Part shown: positions 43,445-52,987 of the stretch, one piece after another
Position numbering within the stretch: the stretch's first letter is position 1
Layout of the letters: each line of letters starts with the position of its first letter
Origin: Oceanobacillus oncorhynchi
GTDB taxonomy: Bacteria > Bacillota > Bacilli > Bacillales > Amphibacillaceae
Length of the DNA: 64,000 nt
Direction: 5' to 3'
Assembly: GCF_000821065.1 (NCBI RefSeq)
Contig: NZ_CDGG01000001.1
Location: forward strand, 2,108,001 to 2,172,000
Made by a program: the position numbers and the translations under genes
Notes under the pieces: model-generated
Seen by the model: only the letters and a program-made list of their open reading frames with translations
The model's database searches: none
Told to the model about the DNA's origin: nothing

Positions 43445-44344
43445 ATGACTGTACTGCAGCTGGACCGGGTATCAAAACGATTTGGTGATTTTCAAGCACT
43501 GGATCACGTGTCAATGGAATTAAGAGAAGGAGAAATTTATGGATTTATCGGACCGAATGGAGCGGGGAAGTCAACAACGATACGTATTTTATTAGGAATG
43601 TTAAAGGCAACAGAGGGGCGCGCAACCTTATTTGGGAAGGATGCATGGAAGGACGCTGCAGATATTCATAAACGCTGTGCCTATGTACCGGGAGATGTGT
43701 ATGTATGGCCCAATTTAACGGGCGGAGAAGTGATTGATGTTTTACTGAAAATGAACGGGAGCTATTCTGAGAAAAAACGTGATGAATGGGTAGAACGATT
43801 TCAGTTTGACCCGACGAAGAAAGCAAGGTCTTATTCGAAGGGAAACCGGCAAAAAATTGCTCTGATAGCTGCCTTTGCTTCAGAAGCTGATTTATTTATC
43901 CTGGATGAGCCGACCTCGGGACTTGACCCTCTGATGGAGCATATTTTTCAGCAGGGTGTAAGAGAAATGAAAGAAGCAGGGAAGACAGTACTTTTATCCA
44001 GTCATATTTTATCGGAGGTCGAGAAGCTTTGTGATCGTGTTGCAATTATTCGCAAAGGAAAAATCATTGAAAGAGGTACACTGGATGATTTGCGTCATTT
44101 AACAAGAATGCAGATGCAGGTAGAAACCAGAGAAATTCCAGAAGGATTCGCAAATCTGTCCGGTGTACACCAGTTAGAAGAAGCAGAAGGACAAATTACT
44201 TTTCAGGCAGATACAGATCATATGGAGGAGATTATCAACTATTTAAATAAATATGGCGTACGGAAACTAGAAAGCACTCCGCCGACGCTGGAAGATTTAT
44301 TTATGCGTCATTACGAGGGACGAAGCAGCGAGGAGAATGCGTGA
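43445..44344 (+). CDS. ABC exporter ATPase (drug-resistance type)
   Basis: The 299-residue protein has Walker A GPNGAGKST, Walker B LFILDEPTSGLDPLME and switch His in LSSHILSE. The signature is the variant YSKGNRQK. Its 'QLDRVSKRFGDFQALDHVS' start is typical of DrrA/CcmA-like exporters. ATG 43445 follows GGGGAGG; longer in-frame starts run through the promoter and operators. The stop overlaps the permease start (ATGA). Confidence 0.92.
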   Translation: MTVLQLDRVSKRFGDFQALDHVSMELREGEIYGFIGPNGAGKSTTIRILLGMLKATEGRATLFGKDAWKDAADIHKRCAYVPGDVYVWPNLTGGEVIDVLLKMNGSYSEKKRDEWVERFQFDPTKKARSYSKGNRQKIALIAAFASEADLFILDEPTSGLDPLMEHIFQQGVREMKEAGKTVLLSSHILSEVEKLCDRVAIIRKGKIIERGTLDDLRHLTRMQMQVETREIPEGFANLSGVHQLEEAEGQITFQADTDHMEEIINYLNKYGVRKLESTPPTLEDLFMRHYEGRSSEENA

Positions 44345-45936
44345 TGAGAAAACATATCAAAGGAACGGGGATATTGTTCCCTATTTTAATGAGACAGCAT
44401 CGACTGCGGCTGCTGCTGTGGCTGTCTGGACTTGTTCTGGTAAGCTGCTCTGTAGCTTATGCGTACCCAGACCTGTATCCTGATCAGGCATCCAGAGAAG
44501 CTTATTCCATGACGATGGAAAATCCGGCCATGATTGCCATGCTTGGAATAGGGTATGATCATTACCAGAAGATTGGCAGCTTATTTGCGCTGGAGATGCT
44601 ATTATTTTCTGCCATTGCGGTGGCTATTATGAATATTTTACTCATGTCGAAGCTGACAAGGGATGATGAGGAGAATGGCATCTTAGAGCTTGTTCAATCT
44701 CGATCTGTCGGACGTTTAAGCTATCTAACGGCTTCCTTTATGGTCATGCTGTCTGCGAATGTTTTATTCGTTATCCTGCTTGCGACAGCAATGGGCTTTA
44801 TGCAGATAGACGGCTTTGGATTTTCTGGAGTTGTCCTTTATAGCAGTCTTTTGGGGAGCTTTGGACTGCTGTTTGGTACTATGACAGCATTCTTTGCTCA
44901 TTTTTCGGTCACTTCAAGAGGAACTAGTATTTTGGGGTTTGGTGCGTTGTTTTTCTTCTATATTTTACGAGCTGTCGGGGATGTGGAAGCGGCGTTTTTA
45001 TCTTGGATCAGTCCGCTTGGCTGGTTATCAAGAGCGTATGTTTTTGTGGACAATAACATCTTTCCAATCGGTTTATTGCTGGTAAGCAGTCTGGGACTAG
45101 GTATTATAGCATTTATACTGCAGGCAAAACGTGATATAGGGGATGGGTTATTACCTGAACGGGCAGGTTCAGTGCGTGCTTCTGCCTTTTTAAAAACAAA
45201 GGTCGGGCTGGTCATCCGCTTACAGAAAACAATGATTTTCATATGGACGATTGGCATCTTGCTGCTTCATATTGTTTTTGCGCTTATATTAGGAGATTTA
45301 GAAGCCTTCTTTTTAGAGAATGAAGCGATGCAAGCCTTTTTAACAGGCGAAGGAAATGTCATGGAGCAATTTATTGTTTTATTGATGGCTATCATGACAT
45401 TATTTATTACGGCGCCGGTAATTATCAGTTTTTTGAGGCTGCGCGGAGAAGAAAAATCCAATCGGACAGAACTTGTATTCAGCAGGGCAGTGTCACGGAT
45501 GCAGCTGCTGAGGGCTTATCTTGTTCCGGCTATTCTAATTGCGATTCTGCTGCCGATATTACAGGCGTTTGCATTATGGAGTGTGGGAACGGTTATCAGT
45601 GAGGACATGATGCCTCTTGGAGATGTCATGGGAGCTTCCGTTGTGTATATTCCAGCGGTTCTGCTTGTGTTAGGCTTGGCTGTTTTATTAATCGGCTGGC
45701 TTCCCAGAGCAACTTCACTTGTGTGGCTCTTCCTCGTTTACGGGTTTATCGTCATCTATTTAGGAGATATTTTAGAGCTTCCGGATTGGGTAATAAATCT
45801 ATCGGTCTATGAACATGTTCCAGTTTACCCCAGTGAGGAACTGTCTTATGCCTCTCTATTGATTCTCTCTGGAATAGGTGTATTATTGATATTTATTGGT
45901 GCATGGGGGTATAAGCGACGTGATATAGAAGGATAA
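44344..45936 (+). CDS. Two-module ABC exporter permease (polyketide/tetronasin-exporter-like)
   Basis: The 530-residue protein has about twelve helices in two homologous halves, roughly 1-270 and 285-530. Each half has a motif of the type 'DDEENGILELVQSRSVGRLSYLTAS' and 'GEEKSNRTELVFSRAVSRMQLLRAY'. This duplicated form is seen in TetR-linked exporters annotated as antibiotic exporters. It would pair with a dimer of the upstream ATPase. The substrate is unknown; the TetR operators suggest induction by a toxic compound. Confidence 0.85.
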   Translation: MRKHIKGTGILFPILMRQHRLRLLLWLSGLVLVSCSVAYAYPDLYPDQASREAYSMTMENPAMIAMLGIGYDHYQKIGSLFALEMLLFSAIAVAIMNILLMSKLTRDDEENGILELVQSRSVGRLSYLTASFMVMLSANVLFVILLATAMGFMQIDGFGFSGVVLYSSLLGSFGLLFGTMTAFFAHFSVTSRGTSILGFGALFFFYILRAVGDVEAAFLSWISPLGWLSRAYVFVDNNIFPIGLLLVSSLGLGIIAFILQAKRDIGDGLLPERAGSVRASAFLKTKVGLVIRLQKTMIFIWTIGILLLHIVFALILGDLEAFFLENEAMQAFLTGEGNVMEQFIVLLMAIMTLFITAPVIISFLRLRGEEKSNRTELVFSRAVSRMQLLRAYLVPAILIAILLPILQAFALWSVGTVISEDMMPLGDVMGASVVYIPAVLLVLGLAVLLIGWLPRATSLVWLFLVYGFIVIYLGDILELPDWVINLSVYEHVPVYPSEELSYASLLILSGIGVLLIFIGAWGYKRRDIEG

Positions 45937-46005
45937 TAGATAGAAAAATCATGTCTGCAGAAAATTCATACAACGTTTAAATCCGGTATATAATGATAAT
46001 TTAAT

Positions 46006-46054
46006 GGAAAGTAACCTCTTTAACTCGATTGCCGTAAGGGGTTACTTTTTTTAT
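46006..46054 (+). terminator. Terminator of the ABC exporter operon
   Basis: AAAGTAACCTCTT and AAGGGGTTACTTT pair and are followed by TTTTATT. From here to 46240 I see no gene. Confidence 0.8.
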
Positions 46055-46247
46055 TTGCAAAATAATAGAATGTGAAAAAGGAAATCAATATGCATTCGAA
46101 ATGATGTGTACTGTCAAGAAAGAGAAAACCATAGGAAAAGGACATCTGCCGCCTTGAAAAAATAGTCAAGGACACTCTGTGGAAGAAGTTAGAGATAAGG
46201 ACTTACAATCAATGATCAGATAAATGCAATGGGGATTATACAAGGCT

Positions 46248-46295
46248 AGTATGTTTATCGAAAAAGTGACATACTTATCTCTTTCCCCTTATAAT
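46248..46295 (+). promoter_or_regulatory. citST promoter with adjacent dyad
   Basis: GTGACA (46266-46271) and TATAAT (46290-46295) are 18 bases apart. AGTATGT (46248-46254) and ACATACT (46269-46275) form a dyad overlapping the -35 box, a possible regulator site. Confidence 0.5.
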
Positions 46296-46399
46296 AGAAT
46301 GGCAGAGATAATTAGAAAAGCTTGAGACAGGGAGATTTGGTTAAAGCTGCCTATACACAATCTTTCCTGCAAGCTTTACATAACGAGGAGATCAACAAT

Positions 46400-48079
46400 A
46401 TGTTTCATTTTCATAAGCCAAATAATAAGAGAAATTTGGAACCTAAAGCAACATTGAGTTTAAAAAGCAAAATGATTATTCTGATTAGCCTGTTGATTTT
46501 GGGTATTTTTATTCTTCTTACTTGGTTTCTCCACTCGTTTATTTCTAACACCATTGAAGACCAGGTTGGGAAACGTGCGCTAAGCGTAGCTCAAAGTGTC
46601 GCTAATATACCAGAAATCAGTTCGGCCTTCGAGTTAAATCATCCTGCTTCAGTCATTCAGGAAATTGTTGCTCCGATTCAGGAAGAAACGGCTGCTGAAT
46701 TTATTGTTGTGGGAAATAAGGAAGGAATCCGCTATTCCCATCCAGACCCAGGAAGAATCGGGGAAAAAATGATTGGCGGAGATAATGCTCGTGCTTTACA
46801 AGAAGGAGAAGCTTATGTATCTCAGAGCGAGGGATCACTTGGATTGTCTATTCGCGGAAAAGTGCCAGTAAGAGATGAGACAGGGAATATCATCGGCGTA
46901 GTATCCGTAGGCTTTCTAAATGAGGATGTCCAAAGCATTATAGCGAATCAGAGCAAGTCCCTGTGGCTTACCATGATAGGAATTGTTGTATTAGGTATTG
47001 CAGGTGCCATTTTTATTGCCCATCATATCAAAAAGCTATTATTCAATATGGAGCCAAAAGATATTTCTTATTTACTTTTGCAAAAGGAAGCAATATTGCA
47101 ATCCACACATGAAGGAATGATAGCGGTTGATCATAATGGAATGATAACGATGATAAACAAAGCAGCAAAACAAATCCTGTTTCGTGAGGATCAGCAGTTT
47201 GAGCATGTTTCTGGGAAATCAATTGATCAATTCATTCCCAATACGGGTTTATTTGAAGTATTGAAAAGCGGGAAGAGCCAGTACGACAAAGAAATGATAT
47301 TTGGTGAATCCATTGTTTTAGTAAATCAAGTACCTGTCTATATGGAAGGGAAAATAGCTGGGGCGGTTTCTACTTTCCGGAAAAAAACGGAAATAGAGCA
47401 TGTGACGCAGGAGCTTCAGCAAATTAAACAGTATGCAAATGCCCAGCGTGCTCAAACACATGAATTTTCCAATAGTTTATATACCATTCTCGGCTTGCTT
47501 CAATTAGGGGAGCGAGAAGAAGCCATCGATTTTATTAAAAAGAAAAGAAATATTCAAGAGAAGCAATCGCAAATCTTAACGAAGCATGCAGCCGATCCGG
47601 TAGTTCAGGGACTTTTACAAGGGAAAATCAATCAGGCGAATGAGCTTGGGGTGACTATTTCCATCCACCCGGACAGTCAACTCAATCATGTTTACGGCGG
47701 GGATAAACAGGAGACATTAATTACTGGAATTGGAAATATGCTTGAAAATGCGCTGGAAGCCGTAAAAGGTAATCAGGAGAAGGAGCGGCAGATTAATCTT
47801 TTTTTCACAGATATTGGGGACGATATTGTGGTAGAGGTGGATGATTCTGGTCAGGGTATATCAGAGGAGGCAGCTGCCCATATCTTTGAACAGGGGTATT
47901 CCACAAAAGGAGAGAAAAATCGTGGAATAGGATTAGCGTTGACACAGCATGCCGTCCAAAAGCAAGGCGGTCAAATCATGCTGGAAGAAGGAGAAATGGG
48001 CGGTGCCTGTTTTGTAATGATTATACCTAAAAATGGGGGCGACTCGGATGAAGGACAGCATACAGGTTCTTATTATTGA
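46400..48079 (+). CDS. citS: Sensor histidine kinase, CitA/DcuS (CitS) family
   Basis: The 559-residue kinase has a helix at about 27-47, an extracytoplasmic PAS-type sensor domain (about 48-187, with 'AEFIVVGNKEGIRYSHPDPGRIGEKMIGGD' typical of citrate/C4-dicarboxylate sensors), a second helix (about 190-212), a cytoplasmic PAS (about 225-340) and the kinase. The kinase has the H box 'RAQTHEFSNSLYTILGLLQLG', N box 'NMLENALEAVK' and G boxes 'DDSGQGIS' and 'GIGLALTQ'. It senses an external carboxylate such as citrate. ATG 46400 follows GAGGAG. Confidence 0.9.
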   Translation: MFHFHKPNNKRNLEPKATLSLKSKMIILISLLILGIFILLTWFLHSFISNTIEDQVGKRALSVAQSVANIPEISSAFELNHPASVIQEIVAPIQEETAAEFIVVGNKEGIRYSHPDPGRIGEKMIGGDNARALQEGEAYVSQSEGSLGLSIRGKVPVRDETGNIIGVVSVGFLNEDVQSIIANQSKSLWLTMIGIVVLGIAGAIFIAHHIKKLLFNMEPKDISYLLLQKEAILQSTHEGMIAVDHNGMITMINKAAKQILFREDQQFEHVSGKSIDQFIPNTGLFEVLKSGKSQYDKEMIFGESIVLVNQVPVYMEGKIAGAVSTFRKKTEIEHVTQELQQIKQYANAQRAQTHEFSNSLYTILGLLQLGEREEAIDFIKKKRNIQEKQSQILTKHAADPVVQGLLQGKINQANELGVTISIHPDSQLNHVYGGDKQETLITGIGNMLENALEAVKGNQEKERQINLFFTDIGDDIVVEVDDSGQGISEEAAAHIFEQGYSTKGEKNRGIGLALTQHAVQKQGGQIMLEEGEMGGACFVMIIPKNGGDSDEGQHTGSYY

Positions 48080-48776
48080 AGACGATTTTCGAATTGCTGA
48101 AATCAACCGGAGATATGTAGAGAGGGTAGAAGGATATATGGTCCAGGAAGTAGTGAAAACAGGAGAAGAGGCGCTTGCTTTTCTTAAAAAGTGTACGTCT
48201 CTTCCACAGCTGATTCTGCTTGATATATACATTCCTGATGTAAAAGGATTGAATCTGCTTTGGCAAATACGTCATCTCTATCATGAAATTGATTTGATTC
48301 CTGTTACTGCTGCTAATGAGACAGTAACCATTGAAGAAGCGCTAAGGGGAGGTGCTTTTGATTATATTGTAAAACCTGTCGATGCGGAGCGTTTTGCGCA
48401 GTCCTTGGAGCGGTATAAGCAATATCGGAAATTTTTTTCTGCTAAAGAGACGTTAGGACAAATGGAAATTGACGCTTTTACAGGTGCTGCAGACGCCAGC
48501 TATCCATCTAATTTGAACAGCATTAATACGACTTTGCCTAAAGGAATTGATCCGATTACGTTGAATGATATCAAACAACTTTTGGAAGCAGATCAAGGGA
48601 AAGGGATTACTGCCGTGGAACTGAGCAGTAAAATTGGAACGAGCAGGTCTACGGCACGCCGTTATTTGGAATACCTGGTATCTGCGAAAGAGGTCCAAAC
48701 AACATTAAAATACGGTACTGTCGGCAGACCAGAACGAGAATATATACTTCGTGAAACTTATGAACAAAATGAATAA
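48048..48776 (+). CDS. citT: Response regulator, CitT/DcuR family
   Basis: The 242-residue protein has a receiver domain with 'VLIIEDDFRI' acidic pocket, phospho-Asp in 'LILLDIYIPDVKGLNLL' and Lys in 'YIVKPVDAERF'. The C-terminal helix-turn-helix (about 175-225: 'KGITAVELSSKIGTSRSTARRYLEYLV') is of the CitT type. ATG 48048 overlaps the kinase gene by 32 bases. It probably activates the downstream citrate carrier gene. Confidence 0.9.
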   Translation: MKDSIQVLIIEDDFRIAEINRRYVERVEGYMVQEVVKTGEEALAFLKKCTSLPQLILLDIYIPDVKGLNLLWQIRHLYHEIDLIPVTAANETVTIEEALRGGAFDYIVKPVDAERFAQSLERYKQYRKFFSAKETLGQMEIDAFTGAADASYPSNLNSINTTLPKGIDPITLNDIKQLLEADQGKGITAVELSSKIGTSRSTARRYLEYLVSAKEVQTTLKYGTVGRPEREYILRETYEQNE

Positions 48777-48796
48777 TATAACAAATAAACAACTTA

Positions 48797-48828
48797 TGAG
48801 AAGAAGGTTCCGCCTTCTTTTTTTTCAT
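48797..48828 (+). terminator. Terminator of citST
   Basis: AGAAGAAGG and CCTTCTTTTTTTT form a compact stem with a T run, so citM needs its own promoter. Confidence 0.8.
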
Positions 48829-48855
48829 GCTATTTTATTTATTAATCGAAAAATT

Positions 48856-48869
48856 TGTTAACGCTTTCA
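48856..48869 (+). promoter_or_regulatory. cre site of citM (CcpA)
   Basis: TGTTAACGCTTTCA matches 13 of 14 cre consensus positions, about 70 bases before the citM start; citM is catabolite-repressed in Bacillus subtilis. Confidence 0.75.
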
Positions 48870-48935
48870 AAAAAGGGCGTAACTAGCTAGTAATTACGAG
48901 AGATAATCAATAGTATGAAATAAGGGGAGATAGGG

Positions 48936-50273
48936 ATGTTAAGCTTAATAGGATTTTTAACAATACTGGCAATTGTTATTTTATTGATTCGAGGTAAGGT
49001 TCAGCCGATTATTGCGATGGTATTAATACCTATTTTAGGTGCATTTATTGCAGGTTTTGGTTTAGGAGAAATTGGAGAATTTTTTAATGAAGGAATTGCT
49101 ACTGTAATCGACGTTGCTGTTATGTTCATTTTTGCAATTCTTTTCTTCGGGGTGATGTCGGATGCTGGATTATTTGATCCATTAATTAATAAAATGGTTG
49201 CGATTTCCCGCGGGAATGTTATTGCCGTTAGTGTAGCTACTGTATTTATTGCAGCTGTTGCACAGTTGGATGGTTCTGGAGCGTCGACATTTCTCATTAC
49301 GATTCCCGCACTGCTTCCGCTATATAAACGTTTGAACATGAATCCATATTTGCTGCTTCTTTTGATTGCAGGAAGTGCAGCCATCATGAACATGGTTCCG
49401 TGGGGAGGGCCTTTAGGGCGTTCTGCTTCTGTTTTAGGTATGAATATTACGGAATTATGGTATCCTCTTATACCAGTACAAATCATTGGAATGGTATTAA
49501 TGATTGGTATAGCTATATTTCTTGGATTTAGGGAAAAAAAGAGAATTGAACGGCGCTTTGGGAAAATGGAGGCTGCTGCAGCACTGGAGAATATTGCAGA
49601 AAATATAGATATTGATAGCGCTGACGGGGAGAAAAGTTCCCCCAATAAAAATCCGAACGCGCGTCCCAAATTGCTTTGGATAAATACGATTATTACATTA
49701 GGTGTTATTGCACTGTTAGTAACTGGGATTATCCCGGCTGGACTTGCGTTTATGATTGGACTTGGTTTTGCATTACCAATCAATTATCCAAAAATGAATG
49801 ATCAAACGGAGAGAATTAAAGCACATGCCTCAAGTGCTTTAACGATGGCAACGATTATTTTAGCTGCTGGAACATTTTTGGGGATTTTAACAGGGACAGG
49901 AATGATGGATGCTATAGCGGAAGATGGTGTGTCCATCATGCCGGAAGCCGTCGGGCCATATTTACATCTGATTATCGGCTTCCTAGGAGTACCTCTTGAC
50001 TTGCTCACAAGTACAGATGCATATTATTTCGGAATACTTCCAGTTGTGGAACAGATTGCATCAGGCTTTGGCGTAGAATCCGTATCTACTGCATACGCGA
50101 TGATTATTGGAAACATCGTAGGGACCTTTGTTAGTCCGCTTGCTCCTGCAGTTTGGCTGGCGCTTGGTTTGTCAGGTTTGGAAATGGGACGCCATATCAA
50201 ATATTCTCTTCCTTGGTTGTGGGGGTTAAGTATTGTTTTAGTAATTATTGCAGTATTCATGGGTGTTATTTAG
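48936..50273 (+). CDS. citM: CitMHS-family citrate transporter
   Basis: The 445-residue carrier has about twelve helices, with 'AQLDGSGASTFLITIPALLPLYKRL' and 'NMVPWGGPLGRSASVLG' as in CitM/CitH metal-citrate:proton symporters. A variable cytoplasmic loop (about 200-245) carries charged residues. Gene order citS-citT-citM and the cre site agree with induction by citrate and glucose repression. The metal preference (Mg or Ca complex) cannot be read from sequence. GGGGAGATAGGG precedes the ATG. Confidence 0.92.
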   Translation: MLSLIGFLTILAIVILLIRGKVQPIIAMVLIPILGAFIAGFGLGEIGEFFNEGIATVIDVAVMFIFAILFFGVMSDAGLFDPLINKMVAISRGNVIAVSVATVFIAAVAQLDGSGASTFLITIPALLPLYKRLNMNPYLLLLLIAGSAAIMNMVPWGGPLGRSASVLGMNITELWYPLIPVQIIGMVLMIGIAIFLGFREKKRIERRFGKMEAAAALENIAENIDIDSADGEKSSPNKNPNARPKLLWINTIITLGVIALLVTGIIPAGLAFMIGLGFALPINYPKMNDQTERIKAHASSALTMATIILAAGTFLGILTGTGMMDAIAEDGVSIMPEAVGPYLHLIIGFLGVPLDLLTSTDAYYFGILPVVEQIASGFGVESVSTAYAMIIGNIVGTFVSPLAPAVWLALGLSGLEMGRHIKYSLPWLWGLSIVLVIIAVFMGVI

Positions 50274-50294
50274 GAAGGCACTATTTGACACTAT

Positions 50295-50338
50295 ATATAA
50301 AAGAGACAATCGCTTACCAAAGATTGTCTCTTTTATAT
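50295..50338. terminator. Terminator after citM
   Basis: TATAAAAGAGACAATC and GATTGTCTCTTTTATA pair perfectly (16 bp); both strands have T-rich ends. Confidence 0.88.
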
Positions 50339-50473
50339 GGGGAAGTTTGTGCCTCTTATTATTAGGTGAAACCGAATGACGTTGATTACGAAACAGAAGA
50401 CGAAAAATTTTATCTGATTAATAAATTTTTTAAGCGATAAAGAAAGGGAATCGAAAGGGTTTAGTTTACTCAG

Positions 50474-50511
50474 AATGCAGGAATTGTTTAGTTATATACA
50501 ATTCCTGCATT
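50474..50511 (+). promoter_or_regulatory. Perfect hairpin in the leader of the GRAM-domain gene
   Basis: AATGCAGGAATTG and CAATTCCTGCATT form a 13-pair stem followed by TTATA, ending 22 bases before the Shine-Dalgarno sequence. It may be a terminator, attenuator or stability element. Confidence 0.5.
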
Positions 50512-50545
50512 TTATAAATGGAGGAATCAAAATGGGAGGTTTAGC

Positions 50546-50857
50546 ATGTCAGAACATATAATCAAAAAAGGAAAGGCGAACCTTTGGAAAGGGTACGAAG
50601 CAGCTGGAGGAACGTTATTTCTATCGGAAACAGAATTAACGCATCGTCCGCATGCTGTAAATATTCAATCCGGTGTCATCTCAATCGGTTTAGACGAGAT
50701 TGAGCAGGTAGAAGCAACCGCAAATAAGCTTTTATTTATTCCTATCCCAAATGGCTTAACAGTCACCTTAAGGAATGGGGAGAGGTATCAATTTGTTGTT
50801 TTCGGCAGACGGAAATGGATAGATGAAATAGAATATACGATAAAGAATTTTGTTTGA
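50546..50857 (+). CDS. GRAM/PH-like domain small protein
   Basis: The 103-residue protein fits a single GRAM domain: 'KGKANLWKGYEAAGGTLFLSETELTHRPHAVNIQSGVISIGLDEIEQVE' followed by 'IPNGLTVTLRNGERYQFVVFGRRKWIDEI'. In bacteria these small domains are of unknown role, possibly membrane or lipid association. No signal peptide or helix is present. GGGAGG precedes the ATG by seven bases. It stands alone. Confidence 0.78.
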   Translation: MSEHIIKKGKANLWKGYEAAGGTLFLSETELTHRPHAVNIQSGVISIGLDEIEQVEATANKLLFIPIPNGLTVTLRNGERYQFVVFGRRKWIDEIEYTIKNFV

Positions 50858-50898
50858 ATTTTGATCCGGATAGAATATTCAGGTTTTAAAGAATATAT

Positions 50899-50945
50899 TT
50901 ACTTTACCGCAGTCCCAGTCAGTTACACTGCGATAAAAAGTAAAG
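50899..50945 (-). repeat. Dispersed hairpin element, copy R4 (short form)
   Basis: On the minus strand, TTATCGCAGTGTAACTG followed by CTGGGACTGCGGT matches the start of copies R3 and R5. Internal pairings CGCAG/CTGCG and TTACTT/AAGTAA make it a small hairpin. The rest of 50858-51228, upstream of ilvD, shows no T-box or gene. Confidence 0.7.
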
Positions 50946-51228
50946 ATTTCGCTATTTTGTTACATAATCTGCCAAAATCTTTTAATATTTTCATTTAATT
51001 TGTCATTTAGTATATAAATTTCTATCCAGAAGTAGTAAAATAAGAAAAATTAGAATGTTTATTTTCGATACAATCATTTTTAGAAGCAGTAGCTTGAAAT
51101 AGTTAGTAAACTTAATTTGTTGAAAATTATTTCAGATAAGTGATGTGTCTGAGGCATTCCAGAATAAGCAAGGGAAGAGAGCTATTCTCTAATCTTTTAG
51201 TAAAAATCTTAGAAAGAAGGTAAGGAAA

Positions 51229-52908
51229 TTGGCGGAATTGCGCAGCGATATGATAAAAAAAGGTGTGGATCGTGCACCGCATCGAAGCCTGCTACATGCT
51301 GCAGGAGTAAAAACAAGAGACTTAGGAAAACCATTTATTCTGGTGGTCAACTCTTATATAGACATTGTTCCAGGACATATTCACTTACAAGAATTCGGAA
51401 AAATTGTAAAAGAAGCAATTCGGGAAGCTGGCGGAATACCATTTGAAATGAATACGATTGGGGTAGATGATGGCATTGCGATGGGGCATATTGGAATGAG
51501 ATATTCCCTGCCGAGCCGGGAGCTGATTGCCGATTCTGTGGAAACGGTGGCAAATGCGCACTGGTTTGACGGAATGGTGTGTATTCCCAACTGTGACAAA
51601 ATTACACCGGGGATGCTGATGGGGTCTCTTCGTGTAAATATCCCATCTATTTTTGTCAGCGGCGGTCCGATGAAGGCTGGTACAGACAGTGCTGGTAATC
51701 CGCTTTCCCTGACTTCTGTTTTTGAAGGAGTAGGAGCCTATCAAGCTGGAAAAATTGATGAAGCAAGATTACTAGAGTTAGAGCAAAATGCATGTCCGAC
51801 ATGCGGCTCTTGTTCGGGAATGTTTACAGCGAATTCAATGAACTGTCTGGCAGAAGGAATTGGACTTGCGCTTCCAGGAAACGGGACAATTCTTGCTGTT
51901 GCAGAAGAACGTAAAGAGTTTGTAAAACGTTCTGCAAAACAATTAATGGAATTAATCAAGAAAGATATCAAACCGCGCGATATCGTAACGAAGGAAGCAA
52001 TCGATAATGCCTTTGCATTAGATATGGCAATGGGCGGATCGACGAATACAGTATTGCACACATTGGCTTTGGCCCATGAGGCAGAAGTAGATTATCCGCT
52101 GGAACGTATTAATGAAATCGCAAATCGTGTGCCGCATTTGGCTAAGGTTGCTCCGGCATCAAATTATCATATTGAAGATGTTGACAGAGCGGGTGGAATC
52201 AGTGCAATTATTAATGAATTATTGAAAAAGCCAGGGGCATTTCATGGAGAAAATTTAAGTGTATCTGCGAAAACAATCCGGGAAAACGTTCAAGATTCGG
52301 AAATTCTGGACACAGATGTTATTCATACATTAGATAACCCGCATTCCGAACGAGGTGGACTGGCCGTATTGTTTGGGAATCTGGCTCCAAATGGCTCTAT
52401 CGTCAAAGTAGGCGCTATTGACCCAGAGGTAGGCGGGTATTTCAAAGGGCCGGCTGTCTGCTTTGATTCACAGGAAGAAGCATTAGAAGGAATTGAATCC
52501 GGCAAAGTAGAAGAAGGGCATGTTGTAGTAATACGTTATGAAGGCCCTAAAGGCGGACCGGGAATGCCGGAAATGCTTGCGCCGACCTCACAGATTGTAG
52601 GACGGGGGCTTGGTGCGAAGGTTGGTTTAATTACTGACGGACGTTTCTCCGGCGCATCCAGAGGGATTTCTATCGGCCATATCTCACCAGAAGCTGCAGA
52701 AGGCGGTCCAATTGCCTTTGTAGAGGATGGAGATATAATTGAATTAGATCTTGAAAACCGTGAAATGAATTTACTTGTTTCGGATGAAGAATTTGAAAAA
52801 CGCAAAGCAAATTGGAAAGGCTTTGAGCCAAAAGTGAAAAAAGGGTGGCTTGGCCGCTATTCTAAACTTGTCACTTCTGCGAACACTGGCGGAGTGATGG
52901 AAATATAA
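51229..52908 (+). CDS. ilvD: Dihydroxy-acid dehydratase
   Basis: The 559-residue enzyme has the Fe-S regions '[12 protein letters not shown]' (C118, C122) and '[19 protein letters not shown]' (C189-C195), and '[14 protein letters not shown]' as in the Escherichia coli/Bacillus IlvD type. '[23 protein letters not shown]' is the C-terminal signature. It converts 2,3-dihydroxy-isovalerate and -methylvalerate to 2-oxo acids for valine, isoleucine, leucine and pantothenate synthesis. The start is TTG after AGAAGGTAAGG. Other ilv-leu genes are not adjacent. Confidence 0.97.
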   Translation: MAELRSDMIKKGVDRAPHRSLLHAAGVKTRDLGKPFILVVNSYIDIVPGHIHLQEFGKIVKEAIREAGGIPFEMNTIGVDDGIAMGHIGMRYSLPSRELIADSVETVANAHWFDGMVCIPNCDKITPGMLMGSLRVNIPSIFVSGGPMKAGTDSAGNPLSLTSVFEGVGAYQAGKIDEARLLELEQNACPTCGSCSGMFTANSMNCLAEGIGLALPGNGTILAVAEERKEFVKRSAKQLMELIKKDIKPRDIVTKEAIDNAFALDMAMGGSTNTVLHTLALAHEAEVDYPLERINEIANRVPHLAKVAPASNYHIEDVDRAGGISAIINELLKKPGAFHGENLSVSAKTIRENVQDSEILDTDVIHTLDNPHSERGGLAVLFGNLAPNGSIVKVGAIDPEVGGYFKGPAVCFDSQEEALEGIESGKVEEGHVVVIRYEGPKGGPGMPEMLAPTSQIVGRGLGAKVGLITDGRFSGASRGISIGHISPEAAEGGPIAFVEDGDIIELDLENREMNLLVSDEEFEKRKANWKGFEPKVKKGWLGRYSKLVTSANTGGVMEI

Positions 52909-52919
52909 TTGAAAATCTG

Positions 52920-52950
52920 CGTCACAGTTTAATCGCTGTGACGTTTTTTC
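52920..52950 (+). terminator. Terminator of ilvD
   Basis: CGTCACAG and CTGTGACG pair around an eight-base loop and are followed by TTTTTTC. Confidence 0.9.
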
Positions 52951-52987
52951 TTGATAGGATGTTAACGATAAACGTCTAGTTTGAATA

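Noticed and set aside
49001..49783. 260-codon open frame on the minus strand opposite citM
   Set aside because: It is antisense to a clear CitMHS transporter gene, has low-complexity Ile/Ser/Pro composition and no ribosome site. It is a shadow of codon bias.
50946..51228. Possible T-box leader before ilvD
   Set aside because: No conserved T-box bulge or terminator is present; only the short repeat copy R4 is recognisable upstream.
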